Below are positions 59,840 to 64,000 of a DNA stretch of 64,000 nucleotides, one piece after another. The stretch is from Bradyrhizobium sp. Ai1a-2 (GTDB lineage Bacteria > Pseudomonadota > Alphaproteobacteria > Rhizobiales > Xanthobacteraceae). Position 1 is the first letter of the stretch; every line of letters begins with the position of its first letter. Made by a program: the position numbers and the translations under genes. The notes below the pieces were generated by a model, which saw only the letters and a program-made list of their open reading frames with translations, was not told the DNA's origin and did not search any database. The stretch is taken from contig NZ_AUEZ01000011.1 of the NCBI RefSeq assembly GCF_000426245.1, forward strand, positions 62,001 to 126,000. Reading direction: 5' to 3'.

Positions 59840-61072
59840 ATGGTTGACGCGCTGATCATCGATGCGTGCAGGACGCCGCGAGGCATTGGCAAGGCGGGCA
59901 AGGGCGCGCTGTCAGGCATTCATCCGCAGCAGCTCGGCGCCACCGTGCTGCGCGCACTGGCCGATCGCACTGGAATCGACACCGCAGATGTCGACGACAT
60001 CATCTGGGGCACCAGTTCGCAACGTGGCCCGCAGAGCGGCGATCTCGGCCGCATGTCGGCGCTCGATGCCGGCTATGACGTGAAGGCGAGCGGTGTCACG
60101 CTCGACCGCTTCTGCGGTTCCGGCATCACCAGCGTCAACATGGCCGCCGCTTCGATCATGTCCGGCTCCGAAGATCTCGTGATCGCCGGTGGCACCGAGG
60201 TGATGTCGATGGAAGGTCGGCGCGGCGAGGGGCCGTTCATGATGGACGCCGGCAATCTCCGCCTGCGCGCAAGGCATCCGCAATCGCACCAGGGCGTCTG
60301 TGCTGACGCGGTGGCGACGCTCGAGGGCATCACTCGGCATGATGTCGATGCGCTCGGGTTGGAGAGCCAGAAGCGCGCGGCGGCCGCGATCAAGGGCGGC
60401 CATTTCGACAAGAGCCTGGTTTCGGTCTATCGCGAGGATGGCACGCTCGCGCTCGACAAGGAGGAATATCCACGGCCGCAGACCACGCTCGAAGGGCTCG
60501 CGGCACTGAAGCCGGCCTTCCCCGCGATTGCCGACTACGCGCTCGACGACAAGGGCACGACCTATCGCAAGCTGATCCTGGAAAAATATCCTGATCTCGA
60601 CATCGACTTTGTCCATCACGCGGGAAATTCGTCCGGTGTGGTCGATGGCTCCGCGGCGATCCTGCTGGCGTCGCCCGACTACGCCAGGAAGCACGGCCTG
60701 AAGCCGCGGGCGCGCGTGGTCGCCATGGCCAATATGGGGGACTCACCGACCCTGATGCTGAACGCGCCGGTGCCGGCGGCACGTAAGGTGCTGGCCAAGG
60801 CCGGGCTGACGCTTGACGACATCGACCTGTTCGAGATCAACGAAGCCTTTGCCGTGGTCGCGGAGAAATTCATCCGTGACCTCAAGCTCGATCGCGACAA
60901 GGTCAACGTCAATGGCGGCGCGATCGCGCTCGGTCATCCCATCGGTGCGACCGGCTCGATCCTGATCGGCACGGTGCTGGACGAGTTGGAGCGGCGTGAC
61001 CTCAAGCGTGGTCTGGTGACCATGTGCGCCGCTGGCGGCATGGCGCCCGCGATCATCATCGAGCGGGTGTAA
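59840..61072 (+). CDS. Acetyl-CoA acyltransferase (thiolase)
   Basis: A 410-residue thiolase II-type enzyme. The acyl-accepting cysteine is Cys92 in LDRFCGSGITS. NEAFAVVAEKF near residue 334, GGAIALGHPIGATGS near 356 and the C-terminal MCAAGGMAPA (second catalytic Cys) complete the active site. It cleaves 3-ketoacyl-CoA to acetyl-CoA or runs in reverse. ATG 59840 (MVDALIIDACRTP) starts at the first strand, and sequence upstream belongs to the promoter shared with the divergent TRAP operon. It could take the end products of the CoA-ester pathways in the flanking operons. Confidence 0.93.
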   Translation: MVDALIIDACRTPRGIGKAGKGALSGIHPQQLGATVLRALADRTGIDTADVDDIIWGTSSQRGPQSGDLGRMSALDAGYDVKASGVTLDRFCGSGITSVNMAAASIMSGSEDLVIAGGTEVMSMEGRRGEGPFMMDAGNLRLRARHPQSHQGVCADAVATLEGITRHDVDALGLESQKRAAAAIKGGHFDKSLVSVYREDGTLALDKEEYPRPQTTLEGLAALKPAFPAIADYALDDKGTTYRKLILEKYPDLDIDFVHHAGNSSGVVDGSAAILLASPDYARKHGLKPRARVVAMANMGDSPTLMLNAPVPAARKVLAKAGLTLDDIDLFEINEAFAVVAEKFIRDLKLDRDKVNVNGGAIALGHPIGATGSILIGTVLDELERRDLKRGLVTMCAAGGMAPAIIIERV

Positions 61073-61081
61073 CGGCAGGGT

Positions 61082-61156
61082 TCAAGCGGCGGGAAACCTA
61101 AGCTCGAAGGTCGCGCCTTCACTGGTCGGCAAGAGTCGGATCGAGCCGCCCATCAG
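61082..61156 (-). pseudogene. Remnant of a histidine kinase C terminus
   Basis: The minus strand encodes LMGGSIRLLPTSEGATFELRF and then two alanines and a stop. This is the classical end of a histidine-kinase ATPase domain (GG-I-x-L-x-S-x-x-G-A-T-F-x-L). No kinase sequence is found upstream; the frame runs into sequence of another gene. It is read as the surviving 24 codons of a deleted gene. Confidence 0.55.
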
Positions 61157-61389
61157 GCATCGTGATGACGGATGACCTCGTGATGGGAGCGATCTACTGG
61201 CGCAATGTCTGCGATGCCGTCGTCGAGGCACTGAATGCCGGCGTCGACATGCTCCTGGTCGCACTCGACGGCGCGTAGTTCTATCGCATCTTTGCCTGCG
61301 CCCTGGACGCGTCCCGGCAAGGAAAGCTGGATCAAGCTATGCTGCGCGAAAGCGAAGCGCGCTTGAGACGCGCATTTCCGGGAGATTGA
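61156..61389 (+). pseudogene. Remnant of a glycoside hydrolase family 3 (beta-N-acetylhexosaminidase-like) gene
   Basis: Forward codons read GIVMTDDLVMGAIYWRNV, then VVEALNAGVDMLLVALDGA, an in-frame TAG at 61276-61278, and FYRIFACALDASRQGKLD before TGA at 61387-61389. The TDDLxMGAI and EALNAGVDMLLV elements are those of the C-terminal part of NagZ-like GH3 enzymes. The internal stop, missing N-terminal two thirds and abutting kinase fragment show that it is not functional. Confidence 0.6.
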
Positions 61390-61644
61390 GGACGCTCGTC
61401 GGGCGAGGGCCGCGATAGCAGAACTACGTCGCCTTTTTTTCAAAAATGAACGATCGAGCCCGCGTATCGGTGCGGCGCGAGCAAAATTTGATCGGACAAT
61501 CCCGAGACGAACCTCTAAAGTGACAACGCGAGTCTTCCTGTCGGGACCGCGGCACCGTTGCCTGGCTTCCGACCAAGCCGATCTTGTCCGCCGAAGTGTC
61601 GTTCCAACACCCCGCTGTAGCAACAACACCGTCACGGCTTCGCG

Positions 61645-62478
61645 ATGAATATCTTCGATCCGCAAGGTCCGATTGCCGCTGCCCAGAAGACAATTCTGAT
61701 CGACTCGATCGGGATCATGCTGGCGATCGTTCTGCCGACGATCGCGGCAATCTTTGCCTTTGCATACTGGTTTCGAGAGTCCAATCCGCGGGCGACCTAT
61801 CAACCTCACTGGGCGTATTCCGGTCGCATCGAGCTCGTGGTGTGGTCGATCCCGACGCTGACGATCATCCTGCTCGGCGGGGTCGCATGGATCGGATCGC
61901 ATCAACTGGATCCGGCCCGGCCCATTGACGGGACCGGCGCTCCGATCCGCATCCAGGTCGTGTCGCTCGATTGGAAATGGCTCTTCATCTATCCGGACCA
62001 GGGGATCGCGACCGTCAACACGCTGACGGTACCCGTCGGTTCTCCCCTTGACCTTGAACTGACCTCCGGCAGCGTGATGAACGCATTCTTCATCCCGCAG
62101 CTTGGCAGCATGATCTACACGATGAACGGCATGGTGACGCGGTTGAAGCTGCGTGCCGACAATCAGGGCACCCTTCGGGGTCTGTCGTCCCATTTCAGCG
62201 GCGATGGTTTTCCCGATATGATGTTCGATGTTCAGGTCGTGCCACAGCTCGAGTTTCCTGACTGGGTTGCGCGCACAGCCCAGACCGATCGCATCCTGAA
62301 CGCCGAGAGCTATGGAAAGCTCGCCCAGCAATCAGTCGAGACGGGGACATCGACCTATCGGCTCGAGGACCCGCGGCTGTTCCACGCCATCGTGACCCAG
62401 CAGATACCCCCGGGACCGGGACCGAAGCTGACGTCGGAAAGCGCGCAGTCGTATATCGGAGGTCATGATGTTCGGTAA
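61645..62478 (+). CDS. cyoA: Cytochrome bo-type ubiquinol oxidase subunit II
   Basis: A 277-residue subunit II. Two membrane helices ([21 protein letters not shown] near residue 22 and [21 protein letters not shown] near 60) are followed by a periplasmic cupredoxin-like domain. It contains [17 protein letters not shown] and [14 protein letters not shown], but none of the cysteines that bind CuA. This identifies a quinol oxidase and not a cytochrome c oxidase. The E. coli protein starts with a lipoprotein signal; here ATG 61645 gives none, and an in-frame stop 27 bases upstream prevents extension. It overlaps cyoB by 11 bases. Confidence 0.92.
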   Translation: MNIFDPQGPIAAAQKTILIDSIGIMLAIVLPTIAAIFAFAYWFRESNPRATYQPHWAYSGRIELVVWSIPTLTIILLGGVAWIGSHQLDPARPIDGTGAPIRIQVVSLDWKWLFIYPDQGIATVNTLTVPVGSPLDLELTSGSVMNAFFIPQLGSMIYTMNGMVTRLKLRADNQGTLRGLSSHFSGDGFPDMMFDVQVVPQLEFPDWVARTAQTDRILNAESYGKLAQQSVETGTSTYRLEDPRLFHAIVTQQIPPGPGPKLTSESAQSYIGGHDVR

Positions 62479-64000
62479 GCTGAACTGGTCCGCCATTCCG
62501 ATCGATCAGCCGATTCCGATGATCGCCTCGGGCCTGGTCGCGCTCGTCATCCTGGGCGTTCTCGCCTGGGTCGTCCTTGCAGGCCACCTGCCATATCTCT
62601 GGCGCGAGTGGATCACCAGCGTCGATCACAAGCGGATTGGCGTCATGTATACTCTGCTTGCCACGGTCATGCTGCTGCGTGGTTTCGTTGACGCGCTCAT
62701 GATGCGATCGCAGCAGGCGATCGCCCTCCAGTCGCAAGGCTATCTGCCGCCGGAGCACTACAACCAGATATTCTCCGCGCACGGCACCATCATGATCTTC
62801 TTCGTGGCGATGCCGTTCGTGATCGGGCTGATGAATCTGGTGGTGCCGCTGCAGCTCGGCGTGCGCGACGTGGCGTTTCCGACCTTGAATTCCGTCGGCT
62901 TCTGGCTCACGGCAACAGGCGCACTGCTGGTCAACATCTCGCTCGTGGTCGGTGAATTCGCGCGCACCGGATGGCTGCCTTATCCGCCGCTGTCGGAACT
63001 TACTTATTCGCCGGGTGTCGGCGTCGACTATTATCTCTGGGCGCTACAGATCTCCGGCGTCGGCACGCTGGTTGCCGGGATCAATCTCGTCACCACCGTC
63101 CTGAAGCTGCGCACCAGAGGCATGACATATTTGCGCATGCCAATGTTCTGCTGGACCACGCTCGCCTCGAATCTGTTGATCGTGGCGGCGTTTCCGATCC
63201 TGACGGCAACGCTGGCGATGCTGATCCTCGACCGCTATTTCGGCTTCCATTTCTTCACCAATGAGGCCGGCGGCAACGTCATGATGTTCATGAACCTGAT
63301 CTGGGCATGGGGCCACCCCGAGGTCTACATCCTCGTGTTGCCCGCGTTCGGAATCTTCTCCGAGGTGGTTTCGACGTTTTCAGGCAAGCCGTTGTTCGGC
63401 TATCGGTCTATGGTGCTCGCCACCATGGCGATCTGCATCATCTCCTTCATGGTGTGGCTGCATCATTTCTTCACCATGGGCGCTGGTCCGACCGTCAATG
63501 CGATCTTCGGGATCGCTAGCATGATCATCGCGGTGCCGACCGGCGTGAAGATCTACAACTGGCTGTTCACGATGTATGGTGGGCGGGTGCGCTTCGACAC
63601 GCCGATGCTGTGGGCGCTCGGCTTCATGGTGACGTTCATCCTCGGTGGCCTCACTGGCGTGCTGGTCGCCGTGCCACCGGCGGACTTCCTGCTTCACAAC
63701 AGCCTGTTCCTGGTCGCTCACTTTCACAACGTGATCATTGGCGGCGTACTGTTCGGCGCGTTCGCGGGCTATACCTACTGGTTTCCGAAGGCGTTCGGCT
63801 TCCGTCTGCATGAGGGGTTCGGCAAGGCGGCGTTTTGGTGCTGGCTGATCGGGTTCTACGTCGCGTTCATGCCGCTCTATGCTGTCGGCTTCCTCGGCAT
63901 GACGCGGCGAATGCAGCACTACGATGTTCCGGAATGGCGCCCGTGGCTCCTGATCGCAGGGGTCGGCGCCCTCATTATCCTGGCCGGGATCATCTTCCAG
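62468..64000 (+). CDS. cyoB: Cytochrome bo-type ubiquinol oxidase subunit I (3' end outside window)
   Basis: The first 511 residues of the haem-copper oxidase catalytic subunit; the gene runs off the right edge. Quinol-site residues Arg71 and Asp75 ([15 protein letters not shown]) and His97 and Gln100 ([10 protein letters not shown]) match those of E. coli CyoB. The low-spin haem ligand is His105 in [10 protein letters not shown]. The haem-copper centre shows [20 protein letters not shown] and [16 protein letters not shown] at 62458-62463 favours ATG 62468 ([11 protein letters not shown]) over ATG 62465. With cyoA it forms a terminal oxidase reducing oxygen and pumping protons at the expense of ubiquinol. 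Confidence 0.95.
   Translation, partial: MFGKLNWSAIPIDQPIPMIASGLVALVILGVLAWVVLAGHLPYLWREWITSVDHKRIGVMYTLLATVMLLRGFVDALMMRSQQAIALQSQGYLPPEHYNQIFSAHGTIMIFFVAMPFVIGLMNLVVPLQLGVRDVAFPTLNSVGFWLTATGALLVNISLVVGEFARTGWLPYPPLSELTYSPGVGVDYYLWALQISGVGTLVAGINLVTTVLKLRTRGMTYLRMPMFCWTTLASNLLIVAAFPILTATLAMLILDRYFGFHFFTNEAGGNVMMFMNLIWAWGHPEVYILVLPAFGIFSEVVSTFSGKPLFGYRSMVLATMAICIISFMVWLHHFFTMGAGPTVNAIFGIASMIIAVPTGVKIYNWLFTMYGGRVRFDTPMLWALGFMVTFILGGLTGVLVAVPPADFLLHNSLFLVAHFHNVIIGGVLFGAFAGYTYWFPKAFGFRLHEGFGKAAFWCWLIGFYVAFMPLYAVGFLGMTRRMQHYDVPEWRPWLLIAGVGALIILAGIIFQ

Noticed and set aside
61438..61520. A TTGAT half-site (near 61489) as an FNR/FixK box before cyoA
   Set aside because: The partner half-site ATCAA is missing at the required spacing.
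61153..62331. A 392-codon minus-strand frame opposite cyoA
   Set aside because: cyoA motifs on the plus strand are clear, and the minus frame has no family features.
1..64000. CRISPR arrays, tRNA or rRNA genes, integrases, phage genes
   Set aside because: No regularly spaced direct repeats, cloverleaf-like sequences with a TTCGA arm, or mobile-element proteins were seen on either strand.

Overview
The window is high-GC alphaproteobacterial DNA, most like Bradyrhizobium or a close relative (Bradyrhizobiaceae). The evidence is the GC-rich third codon positions, the crowding of ABC and TRAP solute transporters and acyl-CoA enzymes, and several families of dispersed intergenic repeats typical of these genomes. 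No tRNA, rRNA, CRISPR array, transposase or integrase was seen. Both ends cut through genes.

1-10 kb: the tail of a dipeptide-type substrate-binding protein with its two permeases, a single-chain biotin-dependent acyl-CoA carboxylase, a small secreted protein, a GMC oxidoreductase with a probable small subunit, and an HtrA-like protease. 10-13.7 kb (minus strand): alpha/beta hydrolase, O-acetylhomoserine sulfhydrylase and nicotinate phosphoribosyltransferase.

13.9-28.7 kb is the most coherent block and looks like a nicotinate catabolic locus of the reductive type. NicA/NicB-like nicotinate dehydrogenase (2Fe-2S subunit, plus a molybdopterin subunit fused to three c-type haems) is divergent from a long operon. 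That operon holds 6-hydroxynicotinate reductase, a UPF0280 protein, an AA_synth (DUF1185) protein, a complete branched-chain-amino-acid-type ABC transporter with fused LivH-LivM permease, and a MarR regulator. An enamidase-like amidohydrolase ends the locus. Three palindromes sharing a GTRTAC core lie in the three promoter regions (nicAB, reductase operon, enamidase) and suggest one regulon.

28.7-30 kb is repeat-rich non-coding DNA. 30-40 kb: a DUF305 protein, an RND efflux pump with its adaptor, an OmpR/HAMP-kinase two-component system, epoxide hydrolase, a glutathione S-transferase-like protein and a small secreted protein.

40.6-61 kb is a second catabolic island. A minus-strand operon (acyl-CoA synthetase, TetR regulator, SDR, Baeyer-Villiger-type monooxygenase, HCCA-isomerase/DsbA-like protein) is divergent from a plus-strand operon. 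The latter has a five-gene Liv-type ABC transporter followed by CaiB CoA-transferase, crotonase, MaoC hydratase and a CitE-like lyase. Next comes a minus-strand operon with a TRAP transporter that has two paralogous binding proteins plus another CoA-transferase, then a divergent thiolase. 61-64 kb: two decayed gene remnants, then cyoA and the start of cyoB of a cytochrome bo-type quinol oxidase.
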